A stretch of 61,353 nucleotides of DNA from an uncultured Acetatifactor sp. (GTDB lineage: Bacteria > Bacillota > Clostridia > Lachnospirales > Lachnospiraceae). Below, piece after piece: positions 26,701 through 36,069 of the stretch (positions within the stretch are counted from its first letter, which is position 1; the number at the start of each line of letters is the position of its first letter). Position numbers and translations under genes: made by a program. The notes beneath the pieces were generated by a model. That model was not told where the DNA came from, did not search any database, and saw nothing but the letters and a program-made list of their open reading frames with translations. The DNA lies in NCBI GenBank assembly GCA_944383825.1, contig CALWRA010000016.1, positions 1 to 61,353 of the forward strand, written 5' to 3'.

Positions 26701-26759
26701 TTTTCCTCCATAGCCACAAGCTTTCAAACCCAAGGCAGGGTTTCACGACGTTTTCTGCC

Positions 26760-26793
26760 AAAAAAACAGGCGGCCCGCAGAGCGTGCCGCCCG
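26760..26793 (-). terminator. Intercistronic terminator between khpA and rimM
   Basis: A GC-rich stem (GGCGGC/GCCGCC core with an added CGC/GCG) at 26769-26792, followed on the minus strand by seven T (26766-26760). As a full rho-independent terminator inside an otherwise continuous gene string, it would reduce rimM-trmD expression relative to rpsP-khpA. Confidence 0.8.
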
Positions 26794-26799
26794 GATTCT

Positions 26800-27027
26800 T
26801 TAGACGATTTCCACGTCCACCTTTTTGTTGTCTTTGGATGCTGCCGCCTTTACAACAGAGCGGATTGCTTTCGCAATTCTCCCCTGCTTTCCGATAACCT
26901 TGCCCATATCGGATGCAGCTACATGAAGTTCTATGACCATATCCCTGCCTTCGGTCCTTTCCGTTACGACTACCTCATCCGGATGATCAACAAGCGCCTT
27001 TGCAACTACTTCAACCAATTCCTTCAT
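26800..27027 (-). CDS. khpA: KH-domain RNA-binding protein KhpA (YlqC)
   Basis: A 75-residue single KH domain RNA-binding protein; in Firmicutes it partners KhpB/Jag and affects cell division and RNA stability. The GxxG loop is VIGKQGRIAKAIRSVV near residue 43. RBS GGAGG before ATG 27027. It is 23 bases downstream of rpsP, the conserved rpsP-ylqC order. Confidence 0.96.
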   Translation of the reverse strand: MKELVEVVAKALVDHPDEVVVTERTEGRDMVIELHVAASDMGKVIGKQGRIAKAIRSVVKAAASKDNKKVDVEIV

Positions 27028-27050
27028 AAGCTACCTCCACAGAACGAATC

Positions 27051-27296
27051 TTATTTTTCGATACCCGCCAGCTTAAAAAGCTTCCCAACAACCTCTGTGG
27101 GCTGCGCTCCGTTTGCAAGCCATTTTTTAGCCAGCTCCTCATTGATCTTGAAGGTGCTGGGATCCGTATTGGGATCATAATATCCGATCTCCTCGATAAA
27201 CTTTCCATCTCTGGGAGAACGGGAATCGGCTACGATAATTCTATAAAAAGGCGCCTTTTTCTGTCCCATTCTTCTTAATCTGATTTTTACTGCCAT
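27051..27296 (-). CDS. rpsP: 30S ribosomal protein S16 (bS16)
   Basis: 81-residue ribosomal protein. Canonical start [20 protein letters not shown], then [20 protein letters not shown] and the C-terminal [19 protein letters not shown] 27296 has GGAGGA upstream; a 21-residue extension upstream is not part of the family. Its 117-base upstream spacer after ffh holds two small hairpins (8-bp GGATTCTC/GAGAATCC at 27370-27392 and a CGGGCA/TGCCCG stem) but no U-run, so read-through from ffh is likely. Confidence 0.98.
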   Translation of the reverse strand: MAVKIRLRRMGQKKAPFYRIIVADSRSPRDGKFIEEIGYYDPNTDPSTFKINEELAKKWLANGAQPTEVVGKLFKLAGIEK

Positions 27297-27413
27297 TGTT
27301 CTTTCCTCCATTGAATACTGTAAATTATTTTCGGGCAGATGCCCGGAGCGTCTGCTCATCTATCGATAAGGATTCTCCTGAACAGAGAATCCATATCTCC
27401 ATTTTACAAGATG

Positions 27414-28781
27414 CTAAAAGGGAAATCTTCCCTTCCCCATTCCCGGAAAACCTCCCAGCATTCCCCGCCGGCCTTTTCCGCCTCCCAGCTGCTTCATCAT
27501 CTTCTGGCTCTGCTCAAACTGTTTAATAAAACGATTGACCACCGCAATATCTACTCCCGCCCCCCTGGCAATCCGATGCTTTCTTCTGGGATTTAGCAGC
27601 TTGGGATTTCTTCTCTCCTCTACCGTCATGGAAAGCACTATGGCCTCCATATGCTTTAGCTGCTTCTCATCTATCATGGATTCCAGGTCTCCTGCCTTTA
27701 TACCCATGCCGGGCAGCATACTCAGAATGCTGGAGAGCCCTCCCATATTTTTCATCTGTTTCATGCTTTCCAGGTAATCCTCAAAGTCGAATTTTCCCTT
27801 TTTCATGCGGCCCGCCATCTCACGGCCCTTTTCTTCATCCAAATCCATGCTGGCCTGCGCCTTGTCAATCAGGGAAAGCACATCTCCCATGCCCAGAATC
27901 CGGCTTGCCATGCGATCCGGATAAAACTGCTCCATATCGGACAGCTTTTCTCCCATACCCACATAAAGGATGGGCTTGCCAGTTACTGCCTTGATGGAAA
28001 GAGCGGCGCCGCCCCTGGTGTCTCCATCCAACTTTGTAAGAACCACACCGTCAATTCCGATCTGTTCATCGAATTGTCCGGCCACATTCACCGCATCCTG
28101 CCCCGTCATAGCGTCCACCACCAAAAGCGTCTGATGAACCATCACCTTTTCCTTGATTTCCTGGAGCTCCCTCATCATGTCTTCATCCACGTGAAGCCGT
28201 CCGGCAGTATCCAGAATCACAGCATTATGCCCATTTTTTTCCGCATAAGCTATGGCTTCCTTTGCAATTTGGGCAGGCGTGTGGTCCGTACCCATGGAAA
28301 ACACATCCACCTCCTGCTTTTTTCCGTTAATCTGCAGCTGTTCGATTGCTGCAGGACGATAAATATCGCAGGCCGCCAGCAAAGGTTTTTTGCCCTTCTG
28401 TTTCAGCTTTCCGGCAATTTTTGCCGTTGCGGTGGTTTTTCCCGCTCCCTGAAGTCCCACCATCATAATCACAGTTATGGATTTTCCCGGCTGAAGAGCA
28501 ATCTCCGTAGTTTCGCTTCCCATGAGGGCGATCATCTCTTCATTAACAATTTTTATGACCATCTGTCCGGGATTCAAACCGTTCATTACATCCTGACCCA
28601 CGGCTCGCTCTTCTACGGCTTTTATAAACTGCTTCACCACCTTGAAGTTTACGTCCGCCTCCAGCAAAGCCATCTTTACTTCCTTCAGAGCCGTCTTCAC
28701 ATCCTCTTGGGTCAGGCGTCCCTTGCTTCTTAAGTTTTTAAATACATTCTGCAGTTTATCCGTCAAGCTTTCAAATGCCAT
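27414..28781 (-). CDS. ffh: Signal recognition particle protein Ffh (SRP54)
   Basis: GTPase of the signal recognition particle that binds 4.5S/6S RNA and signal sequences and docks on FtsY. 455 residues: N domain, G domain with VGLQGAGKTTATAKIAGKL near 107, DTAGR, TKLDGD, and the methionine-rich M domain (about 305-455) ending in QKMMKQLGGGKGRRGMLGGF. ATG 28781 has AAGGAG upstream. It is preceded by ylxM with 10 bases between, the usual ylxM-ffh pair. The receptor gene ftsY is in the window but 2.7 kb upstream. Confidence 0.98.
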   Translation of the reverse strand: MAFESLTDKLQNVFKNLRSKGRLTQEDVKTALKEVKMALLEADVNFKVVKQFIKAVEERAVGQDVMNGLNPGQMVIKIVNEEMIALMGSETTEIALQPGKSITVIMMVGLQGAGKTTATAKIAGKLKQKGKKPLLAACDIYRPAAIEQLQINGKKQEVDVFSMGTDHTPAQIAKEAIAYAEKNGHNAVILDTAGRLHVDEDMMRELQEIKEKVMVHQTLLVVDAMTGQDAVNVAGQFDEQIGIDGVVLTKLDGDTRGGAALSIKAVTGKPILYVGMGEKLSDMEQFYPDRMASRILGMGDVLSLIDKAQASMDLDEEKGREMAGRMKKGKFDFEDYLESMKQMKNMGGLSSILSMLPGMGIKAGDLESMIDEKQLKHMEAIVLSMTVEERRNPKLLNPRRKHRIARGAGVDIAVVNRFIKQFEQSQKMMKQLGGGKGRRGMLGGFPGMGKGRFPF

Positions 28782-28791
28782 AGACTACTCC

Positions 28792-29166
28792 TTACAATTC
28801 CTTCAAGAGTTCCCGGGATAAGCTCCTGATGCGCTCCATCCTTTCTTGCACCTCACAGAGCCGGTCATGCCCGTTCTCTCTCTCCTCTTTTTCGTCCAGA
28901 CGGGTCAGACGTTCGATTTCACTGATTTTTTCCTTGGCTAACGCAAACCGCTCCACCAGATGCAGCTTGCTTTCATAATCCTGTAAAATCCTGTCGCAAC
29001 GCTTGATCAGGTCGTGAACTCCCTGTCTGCTGATGCCCTGTTCCTGGGCAATTTCTCCCAGAGACATGTCATTGCAGACCGCGTCTTCATAAATGCTTTG
29101 CTGATGGGGCGTCAAAAGCTCTCCGTAAAAGTCGTACAGAAGCACCTGATGAAAAATTTTGTCCAT
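28792..29166 (-). CDS. ylxM: YlxM/p13-like putative DNA-binding protein, SRP-associated
   Basis: A 124-residue UPF0122 helix-turn-helix protein found upstream of ffh in Firmicutes; in streptococci it stimulates SRP function. Sigma-70 region-4-like HTH in LTPHQQSIYEDAVCNDMSLGEIAQEQGISRQGV, with a charged coiled-coil C-terminus. Its promoter at 29184-29212 leaves a leader of only about 11 bases containing AAGGTGG. Confidence 0.95.
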   Translation of the reverse strand: MDKIFHQVLLYDFYGELLTPHQQSIYEDAVCNDMSLGEIAQEQGISRQGVHDLIKRCDRILQDYESKLHLVERFALAKEKISEIERLTRLDEKEERENGHDRLCEVQERMERIRSLSRELLKEL

Positions 29167-29183
29167 GTCTAACCACCTTGCCC

Positions 29184-29212
29184 AGAATACTACACTTACG
29201 TTCTGCTGTCAA
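29184..29212 (-). promoter_or_regulatory. Strong sigma-A promoter of ylxM-ffh-rpsP-khpA
   Basis: The minus strand reads TTGACA (29207-29212), 17 bases, TATTCT (29184-29189). The expected start of transcription falls about 11 bases before the ylxM ATG. Confidence 0.8.
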
Positions 29213-29230
29213 GTATTTTTTCTTTACACT

Positions 29231-30130
29231 TTACAGCTTTTCACTGAAATAGCTTTTGTAACCCTCTCCATATATTTCCATGGCACTGGTTACAATCATA
29301 AATGCAAGCGGATCCTCTTCCTTCACAATTGCCTCCGCTTTATAGGCAATCTGCTTTTTGATCGCACACAAAATCACATTTTTTTCCCTGCCGCTGTATG
29401 CGCCGCTGCCCTGTATATGAGTAACGCCAATGTCCAGCTCCTGCAAAAGCCGTCTGGTAATGTCTTCAGACCTGTCGCTGATAATATAAATCAGCTTTGC
29501 CCCGTCTCTTCCATACAATACAATATCCAAAATGAAGGATGTGAGAATTGCCGCCACCGCCGCATACAGCGCACTGTCAATATCCCCGAACACCACCGCT
29601 GAAGCAGCCACAATCAGCGCGTCAGTCAAAAGAAACAGAAAGCCTGTCTTAAGATAAGGAAATCTCACCCGAAGAACTTTGACAATAATATCCGTTCCCC
29701 CAGTGGTAGCCCCCGCCTTGAATACAAGACCTATACCCACCGCAAGCAAAGCGCTTCCGGCAAGCGCCGCAAGAAAAGGATCCTTTGTGACCGCTCCCAG
29801 AGGAGTCACAAGATTGGTAAAAAATGAGGTGAGGGCGGTGCAGTACAGAGTGGACACAATAAAGCGAAAACCGAACCTCCAGGCCCCCAGCGCCAGAATG
29901 GGAAGATTAATAATCAGAATCCAGGTTCCGGTTTCCAGTCCTGAAAGACGATTTAAAATAATGGCAATACCTGTAACCCCTCCTGGTGCAAGGGAATTGG
30001 GATCCAGAAAAAGACCGACGGCAAGGGCATAAACAAAGGAAGCTGCTGTAATAACCGCATATTCTTCCATGCTCCTTTTGGCGCCTTTGCGTATTTTTCC
30101 ATCATTTCCATTTTGAATCATATGTGTCAT
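29231..30130 (-). CDS. YitT family membrane protein (DUF161/DUF2179)
   Basis: Five to six membrane helices in the first ~210 residues (DUF161; GGVTGIAIILNRLSG, FKAGATTGGTDIIVKVL), then a soluble DUF2179 domain (ITRRLLQELDIGVTHIQGSGAYSGREKNVILCAI). The family is common in Firmicutes and its substrate is not established. ATG 30130 has AAGGGAG 7 bases upstream. It lies between the terminator after ilvA and the ylxM promoter, interrupting the ftsY-ylxM-ffh order known from Bacillus. Confidence 0.92.
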   Translation of the reverse strand: MTHMIQNGNDGKIRKGAKRSMEEYAVITAASFVYALAVGLFLDPNSLAPGGVTGIAIILNRLSGLETGTWILIINLPILALGAWRFGFRFIVSTLYCTALTSFFTNLVTPLGAVTKDPFLAALAGSALLAVGIGLVFKAGATTGGTDIIVKVLRVRFPYLKTGFLFLLTDALIVAASAVVFGDIDSALYAAVAAILTSFILDIVLYGRDGAKLIYIISDRSEDITRRLLQELDIGVTHIQGSGAYSGREKNVILCAIKKQIAYKAEAIVKEEDPLAFMIVTSAMEIYGEGYKSYFSEKL

Positions 30131-30179
30131 ATACAGCTCCCTTTTATTATTTTTCTTTGCGGCTTCCCATTGCTATGCA

Positions 30180-30213
30180 CAAAAAAACCACATATATAGT
30201 ATATGCGGTTTTT
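30180..30213 (-). terminator. Terminator downstream of ilvA
   Basis: A 10-bp stem (30187-30196 with 30200-30209, one G-U), three-base loop, followed on the minus strand by seven T. T-run also partly present on the other side. Confidence 0.85.
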
Positions 30214-30246
30214 CCGGCAAATCCAATACTGTTTTCTTTCATTCAA

Positions 30247-31470
30247 TCAAATATTTGTCCGTACAAGCTTAGGCTTGTATCCCTCCTTCTCCAGAGCGGC
30301 AATGATCTGGTGCTTATGTTCCGTTCCAAAGGCTTCCAGAGTAATACGCAGTTCCACTGCCGCATTCCTATTAATGGACACAAACTGATTGTGCTCCAGC
30401 TTAATCACGTTACCGTTTACTTCCGCAATAATACCGGATACCCGGTACAGCTCTCCTGGCTTGTCTGGAAGCAGTACGGACACGGTAAATATCCTGTCTC
30501 GCATGATCAGTCCCTGCTGCACTACGGAAGACATGGTAATTACGTCCATATTTCCGCCGCTCAGAATAGAAACCACTTTTTTATCCTTTACCTCCAGGTG
30601 CTTCAGAGCCGCCACAGACAAAAGACCCGAATTTTCCACAATCATCTTATGGTTTTCCACCATATCCAAAAAGGCTACAACCAGTTCCTCATCCCCTACT
30701 GCAATGATGTCATCCAGATTTTTCTGAAGGTAGGGAAACAGTCTGCTTCCCGGCGTCTTCACCGCCGTGCCGTCAGCAATGGTGTTCACCTTGGGAAGCG
30801 TGGTCACCTTTCCCTCCTTCAGAGAAACCTGCATACAGTTGGCTCCTGCCGGCTCAACTCCCACCACCCGGATTTTCGGATTCAAAAGCTTTGCCAGAGC
30901 AGATACCCCCGTGGCAAGTCCTCCGCCTCCGATGGGCACCAGAATATAATCCACAAGCGGCAGCTCCTTTACAATTTCCATTGCAATGGTTCCCTGACCT
31001 GTGGCCACTGTCAGATCATCGAAAGGATGGATAAAGGTATATCCGTTCTCCTGCGCAAGCTCATACGCCTTTGCACAGGCCTCATCGTAAACATCTCCCC
31101 ACAGAACCACCTCCGCCCCATAGCTCTTGGTACGGTTTACCTTCATCAAGGGAGTGGTCGTGGGCATAACAATGACAGCCTTAGCCCCATAGCATTTTGC
31201 GGCGTAGGCTACACCCTGAGCATGATTTCCCGCGGAAGCCGTGATAAGTCCCTTTTCCCGCTCCTCCTTTGTCAGAACGCTTATCTTATAGTAAGCTCCC
31301 CTTACCTTGTAGGCTCCGGTAAGCTGCATATTTTCAGGCTTCAGATAAACTTTGTTGCCCGTCCGAGCGCTGAAATAATCACTGTATACCAGTTTTGTCT
31401 CCAGGGTTACCTTTTTTACCGCTTCTGATGCCTCCTCAAATTTCTCCAGTGTCAGCATTTGTTCTTCCAT
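30247..31470 (-). CDS. ilvA: Threonine ammonia-lyase (threonine dehydratase) with C-terminal ACT domain
   Basis: PLP enzyme that deaminates threonine to 2-oxobutyrate. The PLP lysine is in LTGAYKVRGAYYK near residue 55; SAGNHAQGVA near 82 and the phosphate loop VPIGGGGLATG near 182 follow; catalytic core ends near 320. A single ACT-like domain (TVSVLLPDKPGELYRVSGII to the end) makes it the 400-residue form, catabolic TdcB-like rather than the long isoleucine-inhibited IlvA with two ACT repeats, so tdcB is an equally good name. ATG 31470 has AAGGAG 8 bases upstream. It lies 64 bases downstream of ftsY and ends at a strong terminator. Confidence 0.93.
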   Translation of the reverse strand: MEEQMLTLEKFEEASEAVKKVTLETKLVYSDYFSARTGNKVYLKPENMQLTGAYKVRGAYYKISVLTKEEREKGLITASAGNHAQGVAYAAKCYGAKAVIVMPTTTPLMKVNRTKSYGAEVVLWGDVYDEACAKAYELAQENGYTFIHPFDDLTVATGQGTIAMEIVKELPLVDYILVPIGGGGLATGVSALAKLLNPKIRVVGVEPAGANCMQVSLKEGKVTTLPKVNTIADGTAVKTPGSRLFPYLQKNLDDIIAVGDEELVVAFLDMVENHKMIVENSGLLSVAALKHLEVKDKKVVSILSGGNMDVITMSSVVQQGLIMRDRIFTVSVLLPDKPGELYRVSGIIAEVNGNVIKLEHNQFVSINRNAAVELRITLEAFGTEHKHQIIAALEKEGYKPKLVRTNI

Positions 31471-31534
31471 ATATTTTTCTCCTTTCCCCCCCTAGTCCCC
31501 GCCGTCCGGAAAAGCCGCTGCCGTCTTTCTGTAT

Positions 31535-32467
31535 TTACGCATCCACATCAAACAGTGCGTTAACAAACTCATCAGAATTAAATTTCTGCAAATCCTCAAT
31601 GGTCTCCCCCACTCCGATATACTTTACCGGAACCTTCAGCTCAGACTGAATTGCCACAGCAATGCCACCCTTTGCCGTTCCATCCATTTTTGTCAGAATA
31701 ATTCCGGTGAGATTGGCCACTTCGCCGAACTCTCTGGCCTGCACAAGGGCGTTCTGTCCGGTAGTTCCATCAAGAACAATCAGATTCTCCCTGTGTGCAT
31801 CAGGAAATTCTCTGTCTATAATCCGGTTCATCTTGCGCAGCTCCTCCATAAGATTCTTCTTATTGTGGAGTCTGCCCGCCGTATCAATCAGGAGAACGTC
31901 CACCCCTCTTGCTTTGGCTGCGTTGACGGCGTCAAACACCACGCTTGCAGGATCCGCCCCTTCCTTTCCGCCGATCATGGGAACTCCTGCCCGCCTGGCC
32001 CATTCCTCCAGCTGGTCGCCCGCCGCCGCCCGGAAGGTATCCGCTGCCGCAATCAGCACCTTTCTTCCGCTTTCCTTCAGCTTTCCCGCAAGCTTTCCCA
32101 CCGATGTGGTTTTCCCTACGCCGTTGACGCCGATCACCATAATAACGGACTGCTCTCTCTCAAAATCATAGGCGGTATCATCCACCTGCATCTGTTCCTT
32201 TATGCTCTCAATCAAAAGCTCCTTACACTCCGAAGGCTCCTTAATATGACGTTCCCTGACCTCCTTTTTGAGTCGCTCTACAATGGCTGTGGTTGCGTTT
32301 ACGCCAATGTCGCCCATAATGAGAATTTCTTCCAATTCCTCATAAAAATCGTCGTCAATGGCAGAAAAACCGCTGAATACCGAGTCTATTCCTTTTAAAA
32401 TATTCTCTCTGGTCTTGGTAAGGCCGGCTCTAAGCCTGGCAAAAAAACCCCTTTTTTCTTCACTCAT
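31535..32467 (-). CDS. ftsY: Signal recognition particle receptor FtsY
   Basis: Membrane-associated GTPase receptor for SRP. 310 residues with a short basic N-terminus (little A domain, as in clostridia), NG domain with GVNGVGKTTSVGKLAGKL near 114, AADTFRAAAGDQLEEWA, DTAGRLHNK, TKMDGTAKGG and the terminal GVGETIEDLQKF. I use ATG 32467 with AAGGAA upstream. It follows smc by 41 bases (rnc-smc-ftsY, as in Bacillus). Confidence 0.97.
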   Translation of the reverse strand: MSEEKRGFFARLRAGLTKTRENILKGIDSVFSGFSAIDDDFYEELEEILIMGDIGVNATTAIVERLKKEVRERHIKEPSECKELLIESIKEQMQVDDTAYDFEREQSVIMVIGVNGVGKTTSVGKLAGKLKESGRKVLIAAADTFRAAAGDQLEEWARRAGVPMIGGKEGADPASVVFDAVNAAKARGVDVLLIDTAGRLHNKKNLMEELRKMNRIIDREFPDAHRENLIVLDGTTGQNALVQAREFGEVANLTGIILTKMDGTAKGGIAVAIQSELKVPVKYIGVGETIEDLQKFNSDEFVNALFDVDA

Positions 32468-32508
32468 ATGCCGCTTCCTTTCCAGCGCGTATGCCAATGG
32501 ATCCCGCG

Positions 32509-35500
32509 CTAATTCTCCAGCTCCTTGTCAATCAGGCTGACGCTGACAAGGGTGGAAACTCCTTTTTCCTGCATTGTTATGCCGTAAAGCCTATCCACCT
32601 GTTCCATGGTTCCTCTTCTGTGAGTAATCACAATAAACTGTGTATTCTTTGTAAGCTTATGCAGATACCTGGCAAATCTTCCCACATTGGAGTCATCCAG
32701 AGCCGCCTCTATTTCATCAAGAAGACAGAAGGGAGATGGCTTCAAATTCTGTATCGCAAACAAAAGGCTGATGGCCGAAAGCGCTTTCTCCCCGCCGGAA
32801 AGCTGCATCATATTCTGCAGCTTTTTGCCCGGCGGCTGGGCGATAATTCGGATTCCCGCCTCCAGAATATCCTGATCTTCCATAAGTTCCAAAGTAGCCT
32901 TTCCTCCTCCGAACAGCTCTTTGAAAACTTTGTCGAATTCCCTTCCTATCTGGGCAAACTTTTCCGTAAACTGTCTGCGCATGGCGCCATCCAGCTCTTC
33001 GATAATGTCCTCCAGAGCTTTTTCAGCCTCCACCAGATCATCGTGCTGTCCCTTGAGAAAAGTGTAACGGTCCATAAGATTTCTGTAATCTTCAATCGCA
33101 TTTACATTGACATCTCCCAATCTTTTGATCTGCTCCTTCAAAGAGGCGATTTCTCTCTTCATAGCCGGCAGATCCGTCATGCCTTCCTGTTTAAGGGCTG
33201 ATGCGTCGCTTAAGGTAATTTCATATTCATCCCACATATAATTGATCTGGGCCTCTATGGAATCCTCCAGCTTCTCTCTCTGGGCGTTCAGACGATAAAC
33301 CTCCTTATCCAGAGAATTCATTTGTCCGGACAACTCCTCCCGTCTCTCAAAAAAGCTTTTCTGACGGGCAGACAGCGCATCCTTCCGGGCAATATCCAAT
33401 TTAAGCCTGTTCTGGGAATCATTTTGAGCCTCATGAGAATCTGCAATGGTTTTTTCAATTTCTTGGATATTTTTTTTCTTTTTATCAACTTCCAGCGCAT
33501 TTTCTTCCAAAGCCTGAAGAATCTCTGAAAGCTCTTCCCGAAATCTTGCAAGCTCAGCGTCAATACGATCTGCGTTAGACTGTTTAAAAGTCTGTGCCTG
33601 CAACATTTTTTCCACTTTCAGTTCCCATTCCGAGGCTTTTGTGGCCGCCTGTGTCTCAACCGCCCTCTTTTCTTCCAGCTGCTTCTGAAAACTAAGGATT
33701 TTTTCCTGAGTTATCTTTTCCATCTCTTCGCTGGATATAAGCTCTTCCGCCACGGCCTTCTTGCCGTTTTTCATCTCAAGTATTTTCTCCTCCAGCTCTT
33801 TTTCTTCCGCCTGGAGAGACTTTGCGCCTTCCATCTCCTCCTCCATACGCTCCCTCGCCTGAGCGATATTGAGCCTCGCCGTATTTTGTTCGATGGATTT
33901 TCTCTGAATATCGGTTTTGAGAGCCTCCAGCTCCATGCGCAGACCGTTGCGCCGCTTCTTGGTTTCCTCAATGTCCCCGTTAATCTTTTCTATGGAGGAA
34001 AGAAGAAGCTGCGTCTGCTTCTCCAGCTCCTCTATCTCCCTTCTTCTCCCCAGAAGATTGCTGTTATTTTTAAATGCGCCGCCGCTGATAGCCCCTCCGG
34101 GGACGAGAAGCTCTCCCTCCAAGGTCACCATTCTGATGCTGTAGCCGAATTTCCTGGCGATCCGCACCGCATTATCCACATTGTCCACCACAAGAATACG
34201 CCCAAGCATAGCCTGCGCCACGCTTCGGTACTGCTCCCTGGTCTTAACCAACTCATCCGCCAGCCCGATCACACCGGATTCCTCCAGCGCTTCCTGATTT
34301 TTAAACTGCTGAGGCTTATTGATACTTGTGAGAGGAAGGAAGGTCGCTCTTCCCAAACGATTTGTCTTTAAAAAACCAATCATTTTCTTTGCGGTTTCCT
34401 CATCCCTTGTGACCACGTTCTGAATATTGCCGCCAAGAGCCGTCTCAATGGCGGTCTCATACTGTTTCTCCACTTTGATGATATCCGCCACAACACCGAT
34501 GATTCCCTTTTCCTTCTCCTTCTGCTCCATCACCTTTTTAACGCTGCCGCCGTATCCTTCATAGCGCTCCGTCAGATTGGACAATGCCTCCAGCCTGGAG
34601 CTTTCCTGGTGATAAGAAGCCTGCGCCTGTCTGAGCTCCCCATCCTTTTGCGCAAGCTGCCTGCGGATCTCTCCCAGCTCCTGCTCCGTTTCCGCCTCCC
34701 TCCTGTTCATCCGGGCAAGTTCCTCCGTAATACTTTCGAAGCTCTCCTCCAGAAAACGAATGGTATCCACTCTGGCGGCTTCGTCAGATTTTACCCTGAG
34801 AATCCTGGAATTCAGCTCAGCCCTGCGGATATTGATCTGTTCAAGCATGGTGTCATAGCGCCCCAGCTTTGACTTAATGGCAGCGCGCTGATTCAGCTCT
34901 CCGATAATGGCATTCTTTCCCTCTTCAATATGGCTGTTCAGCTCCTCAATCTCATTCTGGATTTCCTCCAGCTCCTCTCTGGCTCTCTCCGAGGCTTCTG
35001 TCATTTCCTGAAGCTGTCTGTCTGTTTCCTGCTTGTGTGCCAGAATCCGGTTTTTTTCCTGATCCCGGGATACAATTTCTTGCTCCACGGCCTTTTTTCT
35101 TCCGCGCAAATGACCTTCGCTTCCTCTGGCGGAATTGATCTGCTCCTTGAGCACATTAATTTCGCCTTCCAGCCTGCCGCGCATCAGTCCCGAATCGGTA
35201 AGCATGCTCCTGGCTTCCTCTATCGCCGAGTCAAGGCTCTCTATTTCCTCTTGAATCCGGTCGTATTCTTCCTTAATTCCTTCATATTTTTCAGTAATGT
35301 CTCTGAGATCCCCATCCGCAATGCCGTATTTTTCCTCCACCATACCGAGCTGCTCCCTGAGCCTGTTGTTTTCCAGAAGAAATGCATTCACATCCAACGC
35401 CTTCAGCTCTTCCTTTTTTCTCAGGTATATCCGGGCCTTCTCAGACTGCTTTTCCAGAGGGCCTATCTGCTTTTCCAGCTCCGCCAAAATATCGTTCACC

Positions 35501-36069
35501 CGAATCAGATTCTGTTTTTCATTGGCAAGCTTTCCCTGGGCCGCCGCCTTTCTGCGCTTAAATTTCACAATTCCGGCCGCTTCATCAAAAAGTTCTCTTC
35601 TCTCCTCTGGCTTGCCGCTCAAAATCTTGTCAATCTGTCCCTGTCCGATAATGGAATACCCTTCCTTACCGATTCCCGTATCGTAAAACAGCTCATTGAC
35701 ATCCTTTAAACGGCAGGGGGTGCCGTTAATCAGATATTCACTTTCTCCGGAACGGTAAATTCTCCTTGCAACCGTCACCTCGTCATAATCGATGGCAAGT
35801 TGATGATCCCCATTGTCCAGGGTAATGGCGACATAGGCGTAGCTCAAAGGTTTTCTGGTCTCCGTTCCCGAGAAAATGACATCCTGCATGCTAGCTCCCC
35901 TAAGCTGTTTGATTCTCTGCTCTCCCAGCACCCAGCGCACTGCATCCGCCACATTGCTTTTACCGCTGCCATTGGGGCCTACAATGCCTGTGATCCCATT
36001 GTGAAACTGAAAAGTCAGCTTGTTTGCAAAGGATTTAAACCCCTGTATCTCAATGCTCTTTAAATACAT
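32509..36069 (-). CDS. smc: Chromosome segregation ATPase SMC
   Basis: Condensin core that compacts and segregates the chromosome with ScpA/ScpB. 1,186 residues: Walker A GPNGSGKSN at about 32-40, Q-loop, coiled coil about 170-500, hinge about 510-690 (GYGGSVKKVMEQKEKEKGII to the Gly-rich VPGGAISGGAF), second coiled coil, then the signature LSGGEKALSA near 1088 and Walker B CLLDEIEAALDD near 1105. The start ATG 36069 overlaps the end of rnc by 10 bases, with GAGGG within rnc as ribosome binding site. Confidence 0.98.
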   Translation of the reverse strand: MYLKSIEIQGFKSFANKLTFQFHNGITGIVGPNGSGKSNVADAVRWVLGEQRIKQLRGASMQDVIFSGTETRKPLSYAYVAITLDNGDHQLAIDYDEVTVARRIYRSGESEYLINGTPCRLKDVNELFYDTGIGKEGYSIIGQGQIDKILSGKPEERRELFDEAAGIVKFKRRKAAAQGKLANEKQNLIRVNDILAELEKQIGPLEKQSEKARIYLRKKEELKALDVNAFLLENNRLREQLGMVEEKYGIADGDLRDITEKYEGIKEEYDRIQEEIESLDSAIEEARSMLTDSGLMRGRLEGEINVLKEQINSARGSEGHLRGRKKAVEQEIVSRDQEKNRILAHKQETDRQLQEMTEASERAREELEEIQNEIEELNSHIEEGKNAIIGELNQRAAIKSKLGRYDTMLEQINIRRAELNSRILRVKSDEAARVDTIRFLEESFESITEELARMNRREAETEQELGEIRRQLAQKDGELRQAQASYHQESSRLEALSNLTERYEGYGGSVKKVMEQKEKEKGIIGVVADIIKVEKQYETAIETALGGNIQNVVTRDEETAKKMIGFLKTNRLGRATFLPLTSINKPQQFKNQEALEESGVIGLADELVKTREQYRSVAQAMLGRILVVDNVDNAVRIARKFGYSIRMVTLEGELLVPGGAISGGAFKNNSNLLGRRREIEELEKQTQLLLSSIEKINGDIEETKKRRNGLRMELEALKTDIQRKSIEQNTARLNIAQARERMEEEMEGAKSLQAEEKELEEKILEMKNGKKAVAEELISSEEMEKITQEKILSFQKQLEEKRAVETQAATKASEWELKVEKMLQAQTFKQSNADRIDAELARFREELSEILQALEENALEVDKKKKNIQEIEKTIADSHEAQNDSQNRLKLDIARKDALSARQKSFFERREELSGQMNSLDKEVYRLNAQREKLEDSIEAQINYMWDEYEITLSDASALKQEGMTDLPAMKREIASLKEQIKRLGDVNVNAIEDYRNLMDRYTFLKGQHDDLVEAEKALEDIIEELDGAMRRQFTEKFAQIGREFDKVFKELFGGGKATLELMEDQDILEAGIRIIAQPPGKKLQNMMQLSGGEKALSAISLLFAIQNLKPSPFCLLDEIEAALDDSNVGRFARYLHKLTKNTQFIVITHRRGTMEQVDRLYGITMQEKGVSTLVSVSLIDKELEN

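Noticed and set aside
30124..31428. Long plus-strand open frame (434 codons) opposite ilvA
   Set aside because: It is wholly antisense to a well-supported gene, has no ribosome binding site and its product is low in recognisable motifs and rich in His/Ser/Arg as expected of a shadow frame.
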